Source: Clostridia bacterium
GTDB taxonomy: Bacteria; Aerophobota; Aerophobia; Aerophobales; AE-B3A
Length of the DNA stretch: 16,865 bases
NCBI GenBank assembly: GCA_009618505.1
Contig: WJOQ01000115.1
Location: 1 to 16,865 of the forward strand
Reading direction: 5' to 3'
The position numbers were made by a program, and so were the translations under genes. The notes under the pieces were generated by a model. It saw only the letters and a program-made list of their open reading frames with translations, was not told where the DNA came from and did not search any database. Positions 7,219 to 15,130 of the stretch are shown here, piece after piece; within the stretch, counting starts at the first letter, position 1, and each line of letters starts with the position of its first letter.

Positions 7219-9762
7219 ATGAAGAAAAAGTTTGAGCTGAAGGGTAAACAAATCTCGAGACATCTGGTGCATGCTGATGGACAATGGCGTACTAAAGCTT
7301 TGTTCAATGGGCATACTAACTCTTATGTTGAGACTGAAGGAGAAGAGTTTAGCATTGAGGTAGAGGGAAAGGGGTGGCTGGGGAGCGATATGTTTAAGGT
7401 AAAGCAGATCTCACCAGGCAAAGACTCTCTTCAAGTAGAGTTAATTCATCAATGTGGTTTAAAGGCTGTCCTGAGTTATGGGGTTGATCAAACTGGTTAT
7501 GTACTTCGTAAAGTTATGAATTTTTCTACGGTTGGAGGTGCTTCATTATTGGTACGGCGCATAAACTTAGAACCATTAAAATTGCTTAAACAATCATGGC
7601 AGTATCCCTTTGATAGCCAAGAGATTAAAGAACTATCCGATGCTGATGCTACTTCTCCCAATGAGGCTACTGGTCAACCGGCAGCTACCAATGAGTTCTT
7701 CTTTGGAGTTGAGTTTCCTACCTTCTATGCCTATCCAGATGAAAAGGGATATCTACACCTGGATATCTATCCTGGTAAAAAAGTTACTCCCCAAACTAAG
7801 CTTATATTACCTCCTGTAGTTATTGGTGCAACACCAATGGGGCAAATGAAGATCTTCTTTGATCGCTACTTGCGTACATTACGGCCATTTAAAGAAAAGT
7901 CACGTCTTGTGAGCCGCCAGGATTTTTGGATGGATGTTGAGCCCACATATGAGGCACTACTTGATCAACTAGACTATGCTCATCGTCATATGGGCAAAAA
8001 GTATAATTTTATGCCAGATACGGTTAGCTTTAATTGGCTCTGTGGTTTAAGACATCCAAAGCAGTATCGGCTTGATGGATATATGCTGCCCAAGGATGCA
8101 ACTCTTCATACAAGATCAAGCCAAACTGTCAAGAAGTATGGTGTGCGCTATGGCATTTATTTTAACCCAACAGCCTATGGTTGGGATGAGCATTACATCC
8201 TTGATTGGGCTCGCAAGCAGGGATTGGCTATTGCCAGCTACAAGGAACATGGGCGAGAAAAGCCAATGGGCCTTTGTCTGGGACATAAGGAAACTCGCGA
8301 AGTTGTCTTTAATCGAATACTTGAGGATGCGAAGAAGTATAATTTAGGCGAGGTTGTTTATGATATGATTTTCAAGGGTAGCGGATGGGACTGTATGGCA
8401 GAAGGGCACAATCACTTACCTGGATCAGGAGGACGTTTTGGCACCTATGCAGTGGCCGAGGCCTTATGCGAGCTGAGTGAGAGGCTTCGGAGAGTTGTGC
8501 CAGATATCTCCATTAACACTATGGCCTTTCATCTTCAACATAGCCCCTGGTGGCTCAAGTGGTTAGATGGTTGTCACGGAATAGCTGGAGATAATGAGAT
8601 TTGTTATAAGGTTTATGCTCCTCGGATCCGGGATGCCCGGGTAGATGAAATTAGTTTTCTCGCCTATGATTATTATCAACAAAGGAAACGATGGCTACCC
8701 ATTTGGGGTAATGATACGTTTATGGGATTGCAGGTGCGTCGAGAATTTATCGAATATAACTTCTTGCCTGAATATGAAGATCATACTAAAAAGTGGGAAG
8801 ATGAGTTAGTAATGGGGATTGCTGGACATTTTTGCCAGTCACATATCTCCGGTGTGGATTACAAGATACTGAATGAGACGCCCTCAGGACTTGCTTTTTA
8901 TTCACGAGTAATGAAGTGGGCAAAGAACTATGCTTATTGGCTTCTGGATACTGAAATGATAGGTGGCGATCCTGAGAAGGGAGAGCTTGTTGGCTGGGTA
9001 CATCGGGATGCAAAAGAGGGCACGATTCTAACCTTGCGAAATTGTATGCTTAAGGATCAAGTCTTTGATCTTAAGTTAACCAAGGATATTATCTGGACTG
9101 ATGATAATACTTCAATGGCACTGGCTATTATTTACCCATATAGACAGGATGTCCTCAGCGATCTTCGCATCGGTAGCCATGTGGCAATTCCGGTAGGAGC
9201 ACATGAATCAGTGGTTGCCGTGCTTCTTCCTTATTCAACTTGGCCGGGTGAATTCATAGAGGGATGGCGACGGGATGATGAGAAAGGCCTGCTCTATAAG
9301 CCGGTGAAATCTTTTCAACCAAGTTGGCGTGTTTCTAATCTCAATGTAAGTGAGAATTTAATTGAGGGAGAAGTTGTCATTGATATTCCTCCAAATACTG
9401 AGAAGGCAACTCTACAAATCTACTTTCAACCACATTTTAAAGATAGTGTGCTTTATGTAGAAGCAGAGCGAGTGGAAGGTGAGACAAATGTACACAGGAT
9501 ATATCGACGCACGAGGTTTGGCAATGAACCAATGTGTAAACATTGTTGGGCTTTTGTAACTTTGAAATCAGGTGTTAATACAATTAAATTCCGTACTCCG
9601 CAGTCTGGTGGTCGTGGTAGCAAGTTGGGAATTTGGTTAGAAGGTGAAGTTCTTTTATCTCCAAAGAAAATAGCTTCAAATTTACCGAAGGGAGTTCTTG
9701 ATTTTCCTACTCTTTATAATAATAAACAGTTTTTTTACTTTACGATTCTTGAGCCGAAGTAA
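7219..9762 (+). CDS. Putative divergent clan GH-D glycosidase (GH36-like), 847 residues
   Basis: No named family is recognised at once, but the layout matches GH36-type enzymes: an all-beta N-terminal part (about 1-215) ending in a YLRTLRP linker, a (beta/alpha)8-like region (about 220-600), and a beta-rich C-terminal part (600-847). The candidate nucleophile is D382 in GEVVYDMIF, at the place of the GH36 KWDMN strand, and the candidate acid/base is D458 in GIAGDNE, like the GH36 SDN motif. The spacing of 76 residues is normal for the clan. The DDGW strand of true alpha-galactosidases is not visible. There is no signal peptide, so it is cytoplasmic. A very strong AAAGGAGG ribosome site precedes the ATG. 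Arginine codons are mostly CGN, unlike the neighbouring binding-protein gene, which hints at separate origin. The substrate is probably the sugar imported by the downstream ABC system. Glycosidase identity is inference. Confidence 0.6.
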   Translation: MKKKFELKGKQISRHLVHADGQWRTKALFNGHTNSYVETEGEEFSIEVEGKGWLGSDMFKVKQISPGKDSLQVELIHQCGLKAVLSYGVDQTGYVLRKVMNFSTVGGASLLVRRINLEPLKLLKQSWQYPFDSQEIKELSDADATSPNEATGQPAATNEFFFGVEFPTFYAYPDEKGYLHLDIYPGKKVTPQTKLILPPVVIGATPMGQMKIFFDRYLRTLRPFKEKSRLVSRQDFWMDVEPTYEALLDQLDYAHRHMGKKYNFMPDTVSFNWLCGLRHPKQYRLDGYMLPKDATLHTRSSQTVKKYGVRYGIYFNPTAYGWDEHYILDWARKQGLAIASYKEHGREKPMGLCLGHKETREVVFNRILEDAKKYNLGEVVYDMIFKGSGWDCMAEGHNHLPGSGGRFGTYAVAEALCELSERLRRVVPDISINTMAFHLQHSPWWLKWLDGCHGIAGDNEICYKVYAPRIRDARVDEISFLAYDYYQQRKRWLPIWGNDTFMGLQVRREFIEYNFLPEYEDHTKKWEDELVMGIAGHFCQSHISGVDYKILNETPSGLAFYSRVMKWAKNYAYWLLDTEMIGGDPEKGELVGWVHRDAKEGTILTLRNCMLKDQVFDLKLTKDIIWTDDNTSMALAIIYPYRQDVLSDLRIGSHVAIPVGAHESVVAVLLPYSTWPGEFIEGWRRDDEKGLLYKPVKSFQPSWRVSNLNVSENLIEGEVVIDIPPNTEKATLQIYFQPHFKDSVLYVEAERVEGETNVHRIYRRTRFGNEPMCKHCWAFVTLKSGVNTIKFRTPQSGGRGSKLGIWLEGEVLLSPKKIASNLPKGVLDFPTLYNNKQFFYFTILEPK

Positions 9763-9966
9763 TGTCCAAAAGGTACTTTATTTCCTCTTTGTAGTGTATA
9801 AGCTAAAGTTTTGTTTTGGAAAGACTAAAATGGGGCCGAGAAAGGGGGTGAGAAAGTAAATAAGGGTGTTAGCTGGGAAATAAGAGGGAGAGTTTTAAAG
9901 GAGTAGGGTAGTAAAGCCTCTCCTGGAAAATCCTGATAGAAAAATAAAATCTGTTGGAGGAGTAAA
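9763..9966. other. Purine-rich intergenic leader before the sugar-binding protein gene
   Basis: A 204-base gap between the 847-residue gene and the transporter genes. From about 9829 to 9915 the + strand is strikingly rich in A and G. It ends in a GGAGG ribosome site directly before the binding-protein ATG. GGAGAG near 9887 can pair with CTCTCC near 9918. No consensus promoter or terminator is visible, although a gap of this size would fit an internal promoter. Confidence 0.4.
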
Positions 9967-11286
9967 ATGAAAGAAAAGTGGCAAAGTAAGTTTGTAAAGA
10001 TAGTTATTTGCTCAATAATGGTGGGGGTCCTGGTAGTTATGGTAAATGTCCCCGTGTTAGCGAGTGAAAAAGTTACCCTTAGGTATTGGACACCTTGGGG
10101 TGGAATGTGGCAAGAAATGCAGCAGGAGATCGTAGATAAATTCAATGAGACTCACCCTAATATCAAAGTAGAATTGGTACATGTGAGTTGGACGGGTTTC
10201 AGGCAAAAACTTATGACCTCTGTAGCAGCGGGAAGCGCACCAGATGTATCAACTATGTTTGGATCTTCCAATATGGCTCCATTCGCAGCTCAGGGAATTC
10301 TTACGTCACTTGATCCCTTTTTAAAGGATGACCCCGAGTTAAATCCTGAGAATATCTATCCGGGAGCGTGGAATCAGGGTATATATAAAGGGGAAAAATA
10401 TGGATTAAGTTATGGAGGCGGTTCGTCAGTGTTGTTATGGAGTAAAAAGACTTTTAGAGAAGTTGGACTAGATCCAGAAAGAGCACCCAAGACATTTACT
10501 GAACTTAGCGAATATTCAGAGAAGCTATTTGAAAAGGACGAAAAAGGCAGAATAAAGAGAATAGGCATTTTGCCATGGGCAAGTATGTGGGGTTGGGACC
10601 AAAACTGGTTTTATGTTTTCGGGGGAAAGCATTATAATCCCGAAACTGATAAAATGTGCATTGATTCCCCTGAGAACATTGAGGCTTTGCAGTGGATGGT
10701 AAATTATGTTAATAAATATGGAGGAGCGGATGAAGTGTTTGATTTTCAACAGTCACTGGGAGAACAACCAGTGGATCTCTTTCTATCTGGAATGGAAAGC
10801 ATGAGATTTCAACATTCATGGTATTTGTCTTATATGCACAAATATAGTCCTGATTTTGAGTATGGAGTTGCCCCCTTACCTGTGTATGGTAAACCAAGTC
10901 CTGAAAAAGCTCCGATGCTTGGGGCTGATGGAATTATCATGCCTCTGGGGATAAAACATCCCAAGGAAGCATGGACTTTTATGAGATGGATGGTAACTGA
11001 AGGAGAAACGATATGGGCGGAAATACAGGTGTTAAACGCTCTGAGAAAAGATGCTAACCTTAAATTAAGGTGGCCAGATTATGTTCCTGATGGGGTATTG
11101 CAAACGTATAACGATGTACTCCTAAGAGCAAGGCCTCCTCTTGATATACCAATAGTCAGTATATTGACGGATAGGATGACGGCAGAGGCTGACAAAGCAC
11201 TTAGAAATCAGGAATCCGCTGAGCAGGCTTTAAAGAATGTTCAAAAGTTTGTAGAAAAAGCATGGGAGGAAGCTAAGAAAGGATAA
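9967..11286 (+). CDS. Sugar ABC transporter substrate-binding protein (family 1)
   Basis: A 439-residue extracellular solute-binding protein of the MalE/UgpB-like class that would capture an oligosaccharide or glycoside for import. Residues 1-32 form a Sec signal peptide: a basic start, a hydrophobic core (KIVICSIMVGVLVVMV), and a VLA|SE cleavage site. There is no lipobox cysteine, so it is probably a soluble periplasmic protein. The mature N-terminus (VTLRYWTPWGG...) and the FNETHPNIKVE and KLMTSVAAGSAPDV segments are typical of the family. All fourteen arginine codons inspected are AGA or AGG. Two permease genes follow. A stable 14-bp hairpin after its stop codon probably raises its mRNA level above that of the permeases. 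Ligand unknown. Confidence 0.94.
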   Translation: MKEKWQSKFVKIVICSIMVGVLVVMVNVPVLASEKVTLRYWTPWGGMWQEMQQEIVDKFNETHPNIKVELVHVSWTGFRQKLMTSVAAGSAPDVSTMFGSSNMAPFAAQGILTSLDPFLKDDPELNPENIYPGAWNQGIYKGEKYGLSYGGGSSVLLWSKKTFREVGLDPERAPKTFTELSEYSEKLFEKDEKGRIKRIGILPWASMWGWDQNWFYVFGGKHYNPETDKMCIDSPENIEALQWMVNYVNKYGGADEVFDFQQSLGEQPVDLFLSGMESMRFQHSWYLSYMHKYSPDFEYGVAPLPVYGKPSPEKAPMLGADGIIMPLGIKHPKEAWTFMRWMVTEGETIWAEIQVLNALRKDANLKLRWPDYVPDGVLQTYNDVLLRARPPLDIPIVSILTDRMTAEADKALRNQESAEQALKNVQKFVEKAWEEAKKG

Positions 11287-11291
11287 AGGTT

Positions 11292-11330
11292 TGTCTCTCC
11301 TCTTGCCTTTGTACGACAAGAGGAGAGACA
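11292..11330 (+). promoter_or_regulatory. Strong intercistronic hairpin between binding-protein and permease genes
   Basis: Two perfectly complementary 14-base arms, TGTCTCTCCTCTTG (11292-11305) and CAAGAGGAGAGACA (11317-11330), enclose an 11-base loop, and start six bases after the binding-protein stop codon. No T-run follows, so it is not a standard rho-independent terminator. By analogy with the malE-malF intercistronic hairpins it would protect the upstream message from 3' exonucleases and partly uncouple the two genes. The right arm contains AGGAGAG, a Shine-Dalgarno-like string that the stem would hide, although it lies about 19 bases from the next ATG. Confidence 0.85.
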
Positions 11331-11345
11331 GGTAAAAAGCATCTT

Positions 11346-12257
11346 ATGAGAATGAAAATGTTGAATTCAAGAAAGTTTAAAAAAGGATTAAGGAAAAATA
11401 TAAAGGGTTATCTTTTTATTTCCCCCTGGCTTGTAGGTTTTAGTGTATTTAGCCTTTACGCTATCGGTTCCGCTATCTATTATAGTTTTTGTAAATACAG
11501 TGTCTTCAAGCCGCCCCAATGGATAGGCTTGGTGAACTATAGGACTATATTTACTGACGATCCTTTATTTAGCAAATCCTTGTATAATACTGCCTATTAT
11601 TCCATTCTTGCCATACTTCTGGGGATAACAGTAGCTTTTCTATTGGCCATACTGCTGAATCAGAAGGTAAGAGGGTTAAGTGTATTCAGAGCTATATTCT
11701 ATATACCATCAATTACTCCTATAGTAGCCTCTTCTGTGTTATGGCTTTGGGTACTTAATCAATACGGTCTTTTAAATATCTTCCTGAATTATTTAGGAAT
11801 AAAAGGCCCTGCTTGGTTAACCAATCCGGCATGGTCTAAGTTTTCTCTTGTTTTGATGAGCGTCTGGGCATCTGGCGGAACTATGATTATTTTCTTAGCT
11901 GGATTGCAAGGGGTACCTCAGCAACTTTACGAGGCAGCAGAACTTGATGGAGCTGGCATTTGGCATAAGTTTAGGCATGTAACGATCCCTATAATGACAC
12001 CGGTTATTTTCTTTAATTTAATTATGGGTATTATTGGCTCATTTCAAGTCTTTGTGCAGGCTTTTATAATGACCGAGGGTGGTCCAGCTGATTCTACTCT
12101 ATTCTATGTTCTATATCTTTACCACAATGCATTTTCCTATTACAAAATGGGATATGCCGCAGCTTTAGCAATTATATTATTTGTAATTATACTATCGCTT
12201 TCCCTTATAATATTTTCTACTTCTAAGAAATGGGTACATTATGGAACAGGGAGATAA
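11346..12257 (+). CDS. Sugar ABC transporter permease (MalF/UgpA type)
   Basis: A 303-residue membrane permease with about six membrane helices (first at 21-45, the core at 83-140, later ones around 165-188, 217-240 and 275-293). The EAA loop that docks the ATPase is at about 196-215 (EAAELDGAGIWHKFRHVTIP). It follows the binding protein and pairs with the second permease, which begins three bases after its stop. The first ATG has no good ribosome site because the nearest purine-rich stretch is in the upstream hairpin; ATGs at 11352 and 11358 are alternative starts. No ATPase gene is nearby, so a shared MsmX/UgpC-type ATPase encoded elsewhere is expected. Confidence 0.92.
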   Translation: MRMKMLNSRKFKKGLRKNIKGYLFISPWLVGFSVFSLYAIGSAIYYSFCKYSVFKPPQWIGLVNYRTIFTDDPLFSKSLYNTAYYSILAILLGITVAFLLAILLNQKVRGLSVFRAIFYIPSITPIVASSVLWLWVLNQYGLLNIFLNYLGIKGPAWLTNPAWSKFSLVLMSVWASGGTMIIFLAGLQGVPQQLYEAAELDGAGIWHKFRHVTIPIMTPVIFFNLIMGIIGSFQVFVQAFIMTEGGPADSTLFYVLYLYHNAFSYYKMGYAAALAIILFVIILSLSLIIFSTSKKWVHYGTGR

Positions 12258-12260
12258 AAA

Positions 12261-13115
12261 GTGAAAAAGTACATTGTCCCTTATCAGTTGAGAAAAATAG
12301 TCATAAGGATGATTATATATTCACTTTTAGTTATTTTAGGTATTATTTTTATCTTTCCTTTAGCATGGATGGTTTCTACCTCTTTGAAAACAGATGTTCA
12401 GGTTATTCGCTTCCCCCCGGAATGGATACCTTATCCTATTGATTGGGAAAATTATTTTGAAGCCATTCGTTTGATGTCATTTTTTCGATCTTTAAAAAAT
12501 AGTTGTATTATTGCTTTTAGCGCAGTAATTGGTGCTCTCCTTTCTTCTTCCCTCGTTGGTTATGGGTTTTCTCGTCTTGAGTGGAAAGGAAGAAACCTTT
12601 TCTTTGTTTTACTCCTAAGTACGATGATGATTCCTTATGCGGTAACGATGGTTCCTCTATTTATTGTTTTTAAAAAGCTGGGTTGGCTGAATTCTTTTAA
12701 GCCTTTAATTATTCCCAGTTTTTTCGGCGCTCCGTTTTATATCTTTTTATTAAGGCAGTTTTTTATGACCATTCCTATGGATCTATCAGATGCAGCGAAA
12801 ATAGATGGATGTTCCGAGTTAGGGATTTACTGGAAAATAATTTTACCTCTTACCAAGCCAGCTTTGGCCGTAGTGATGATATTTCAATTTATTCTAAGTT
12901 GGAATGATTTCTTAGGTCCACTTATTTACTTGAATGATCCAGAAAAGTATACCTTGGCCCTTGCCCTACAGGCAATGAGAGGAGGACAATTTTATCTGGA
13001 TTGGGCTGTTCTAATGGCCGCTTCTGGCCTTGTAACTTTTCCTATTGTAATTCTCTTCTTCTTTACCCAGAAATATTTTATTGAGGGTATAACCTTGACC
13101 GGGATTAAGGGATAA
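12261..13115 (+). CDS. Sugar ABC transporter permease (MalG/UgpE type)
   Basis: A 284-residue permease, the second half of the transmembrane channel. It has an N-terminal membrane helix (about 15-38), the MalG-like sequence FPLAWMVSTSLKTD after it, and the EAA loop at about 178-197 (DAAKIDGCSELGIYWKIILP). Several further hydrophobic helices follow, and the C-terminal FIEGITLTGIKG is the standard ending of this family. It starts with GTG three bases after the first permease, with a GGGAG ribosome site overlapping the end of that gene, so the two are tightly coupled. It acts with the upstream binding protein; specificity cannot be deduced. Confidence 0.92.
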   Translation: MKKYIVPYQLRKIVIRMIIYSLLVILGIIFIFPLAWMVSTSLKTDVQVIRFPPEWIPYPIDWENYFEAIRLMSFFRSLKNSCIIAFSAVIGALLSSSLVGYGFSRLEWKGRNLFFVLLLSTMMIPYAVTMVPLFIVFKKLGWLNSFKPLIIPSFFGAPFYIFLLRQFFMTIPMDLSDAAKIDGCSELGIYWKIILPLTKPALAVVMIFQFILSWNDFLGPLIYLNDPEKYTLALALQAMRGGQFYLDWAVLMAASGLVTFPIVILFFFTQKYFIEGITLTGIKG

Positions 13116-13152
13116 AAGACAAAGGAAAAACAAAGAATTACAAGGAGAGTAA

Positions 13153-13185
13153 ATGGGGACTCCACCCTATGTTTTAAGAAAATAA
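13153..13185 (+). CDS. Possible 10-residue leader peptide upstream of the glycosidase
   Basis: The gap between the second permease and the 625-residue glycosidase contains a well-placed AAGGAG ribosome site (13142-13147) and an ATG at 13153, followed by ten codons (MGTPPYVLRK) and TAA. Its ribosome site is better than that of the following gene. It could be a translated leader that tunes the downstream gene, or the remains of a decayed gene start. A reading frame this short can arise by chance. Confidence 0.25.
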   Translation: MGTPPYVLRK

Positions 13186-13206
13186 AAAAATAGGAAGAAT
13201 TCAGCA

Positions 13207-15084
13207 ATGAAAAAAAATACTATTAATGAAGTTTTATCTGGAGTTAAATTTTCCTTAATATTTGATTTATATCCTCTCGTAAGTGAGTGGAGACGCATAA
13301 GCGGGGTAAAAGGAGAAGAGATAAAGTATGAAAGTGGTGATTATCAGCTTACCTTATCCTCACAAGAAATCGATGATTGCGTGGAAGCATGGCGTATATC
13401 TTTAAGGCGTAAGAATAATAGTTCTTTTACGATAGAAAATCTGAAGATAAAATCTCTTGTGCCTATGGTTGGAGTGTATAAGGTGTGGCATACTTCAAAT
13501 ATTAGTGGAGCAGATTTCACCACAGAACTGCGTTGGAGAATGGATGCAAGATCATGCGCAAATACATTTGAGCCACTTGTCTTAATGTTGAATAGTGATG
13601 GCATGAATTCTTGCACGGTGGGGTTACTTAATCAAATATATGAGACTAAAATAACTGGGGGTATGCAAAGGGTTAAAGAGTCAGGGTATCAGAATAAGAT
13701 GTACCAGTTAAATTTTAGTCGATTCTATCCTGTAGGCATTAATTCCAGATTTTCTCATTTTGAAGATGCTATTTATATTTCTAAGAAAAGAGAAGATTGG
13801 TTTAACACTATAAGACATTATACGAGTTTTATAGATAAGAAAAGAGGTTATAAGCCTTATCCAATTTCTCCTATTGCAATCGAGCCTCAGTGGCATTCTT
13901 GGTATGCATTTGAGGAATGCATAAATCAAGAACAGATTTACAAACAGGCTCAGTTAGCAAAGGAACTCGGAATTAATACAATTATGATAGATGCGGGATG
14001 GAATAATTCCAAAGATTGGGGAGCAGTTAGTGAATCTGCCAGCATTTCTCCTAATAGGGAGACATTTCCTAACTTTGAGAAAATGGTAAAGGATATAAAG
14101 GGAATGGGAATGAAGGTAATGCTTCGTTGGACTCCGTTTCATTTATCCCGAGAGGTTGATAAACGACTCCTTGCAAAAACTGCTGATGGAACACTTCCTT
14201 ATCCATGTCTTAGAAATCCTGAAGTACAGGATAAAATAGTTTGGGCTGCTAAAAAGATATTTCAAGATTACGAAGTTGACGGTCTATGGTATGATACGCT
14301 TGATGGGATAAATCCAGATTTAGTATGCATAGGAGGACATAAGCATAATTATGCTACATTGGGAGAAAGTGTAGATGAGATACTAAAACGCATAAGGAAA
14401 ACAGTGAATGATATTAATCCTAATGCTCTATTGATGTTTCGCAGAAGTCATGCAAATATTAATAATAAACTATATCTTACTCATCTTTGGCCTGCAGACT
14501 CGCCCTTTGATTATGACAAAAACCGTCGTGAAGTTGTGGTGATGAAAAGCTATTCAAGCGGAGTGTTAACTCATGCTTGCTGTACTTGCTGGTCTCCTAA
14601 CGAGAAAGATGGAGTGGTTGCTAAGCATCTGGCAAGTATAACATTGGCCGGAGTACCAAGTATATCCGTTGACTTGACCTCTATACCTCAAAGCCATAAA
14701 CAGCTTATTAAGGGATGGTTTAACTTTTATAATCAACATAAGGAAGAGCTTATGTATGGTGATTTTAAACCATTAGTGCCTAATTTTCCTTCTGCAGCGG
14801 TAAAAATAGAGGGTAAAAAAGAGGCTTTTGTAGGTTGTTTTGATGTAATACCGGGGAGTATAATTTTTAGTAAGGCTTTTGAGAAGATTTATTTAGTAAA
14901 CTGTAATTTAAATACATTAAATACTGTTTTGATGGATTCATTTAGTGGAACATTTTTTATTAGAGTCTTCAATTATGTGTGGAAAGAAATATTTTCAACT
15001 AATTTAGAATCAGCTCAGGGTCAATTACGAATCAACATTACCCGTAATGATTGCCCATACATAGTTGAATTAAAAAAGCTTTGA
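13207..15084 (+). CDS. Clan GH-D glycoside hydrolase (alpha-galactosidase / melibiase-like), 625 residues
   Basis: A retaining alpha-glycosidase of the GH27/GH36-like clan. There is a beta-sandwich N-terminal part (about 1-210), then a (beta/alpha)8 barrel opened by EPQWHSWYAF and the strand IMIDAGWN (D262, the substrate-binding aspartate of the DDGW motif). The candidate nucleophile is D363 in DGLWYDTLD and the candidate acid/base D431 in ADSPFDYDKNRR; their 68-residue separation fits the clan. A beta domain ends the protein (about 530-625). It has three close cysteines (C458, C459, C461) and no signal peptide, so the substrate is cut inside the cell after import. An AGGAAG ribosome site lies about 9 bases before the ATG. 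Clan members act on alpha-linked galactose, N-acetylgalactosamine or related sugars; which one is unknown. Confidence 0.85.
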   Translation: MKKNTINEVLSGVKFSLIFDLYPLVSEWRRISGVKGEEIKYESGDYQLTLSSQEIDDCVEAWRISLRRKNNSSFTIENLKIKSLVPMVGVYKVWHTSNISGADFTTELRWRMDARSCANTFEPLVLMLNSDGMNSCTVGLLNQIYETKITGGMQRVKESGYQNKMYQLNFSRFYPVGINSRFSHFEDAIYISKKREDWFNTIRHYTSFIDKKRGYKPYPISPIAIEPQWHSWYAFEECINQEQIYKQAQLAKELGINTIMIDAGWNNSKDWGAVSESASISPNRETFPNFEKMVKDIKGMGMKVMLRWTPFHLSREVDKRLLAKTADGTLPYPCLRNPEVQDKIVWAAKKIFQDYEVDGLWYDTLDGINPDLVCIGGHKHNYATLGESVDEILKRIRKTVNDINPNALLMFRRSHANINNKLYLTHLWPADSPFDYDKNRREVVVMKSYSSGVLTHACCTCWSPNEKDGVVAKHLASITLAGVPSISVDLTSIPQSHKQLIKGWFNFYNQHKEELMYGDFKPLVPNFPSAAVKIEGKKEAFVGCFDVIPGSIIFSKAFEKIYLVNCNLNTLNTVLMDSFSGTFFIRVFNYVWKEIFSTNLESAQGQLRINITRNDCPYIVELKKL

Positions 15085-15104
15085 GATTTTTGCAAAATTA
15101 GGAG

Positions 15105-15120
15105 TAAATTTATAAATTTA
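15105..15120 (+). repeat. Perfect 16-bp AT palindrome at the deacetylase ribosome site
   Basis: TAAATTTATAAATTTA is a perfect palindrome that ends on the first base of the AGGAG ribosome site of the LmbE gene. It is flanked by a direct repeat TTAGGAG (15098-15104 and 15118-15124). It could be an operator or a chance outcome of AT-rich composition. Confidence 0.4.
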
Positions 15121-15130
15121 GGAGCTATTT

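Noticed and set aside
9825..10145. Minus-strand frame of 106 residues over the binding-protein start
   Set aside because: It covers the purine-rich leader and the signal peptide of a clear gene; its composition only mirrors that leader.
12230..12442. Plus-strand 70-residue frame overlapping both permeases
   Set aside because: It is out of frame with two clear permease genes and has no family features.
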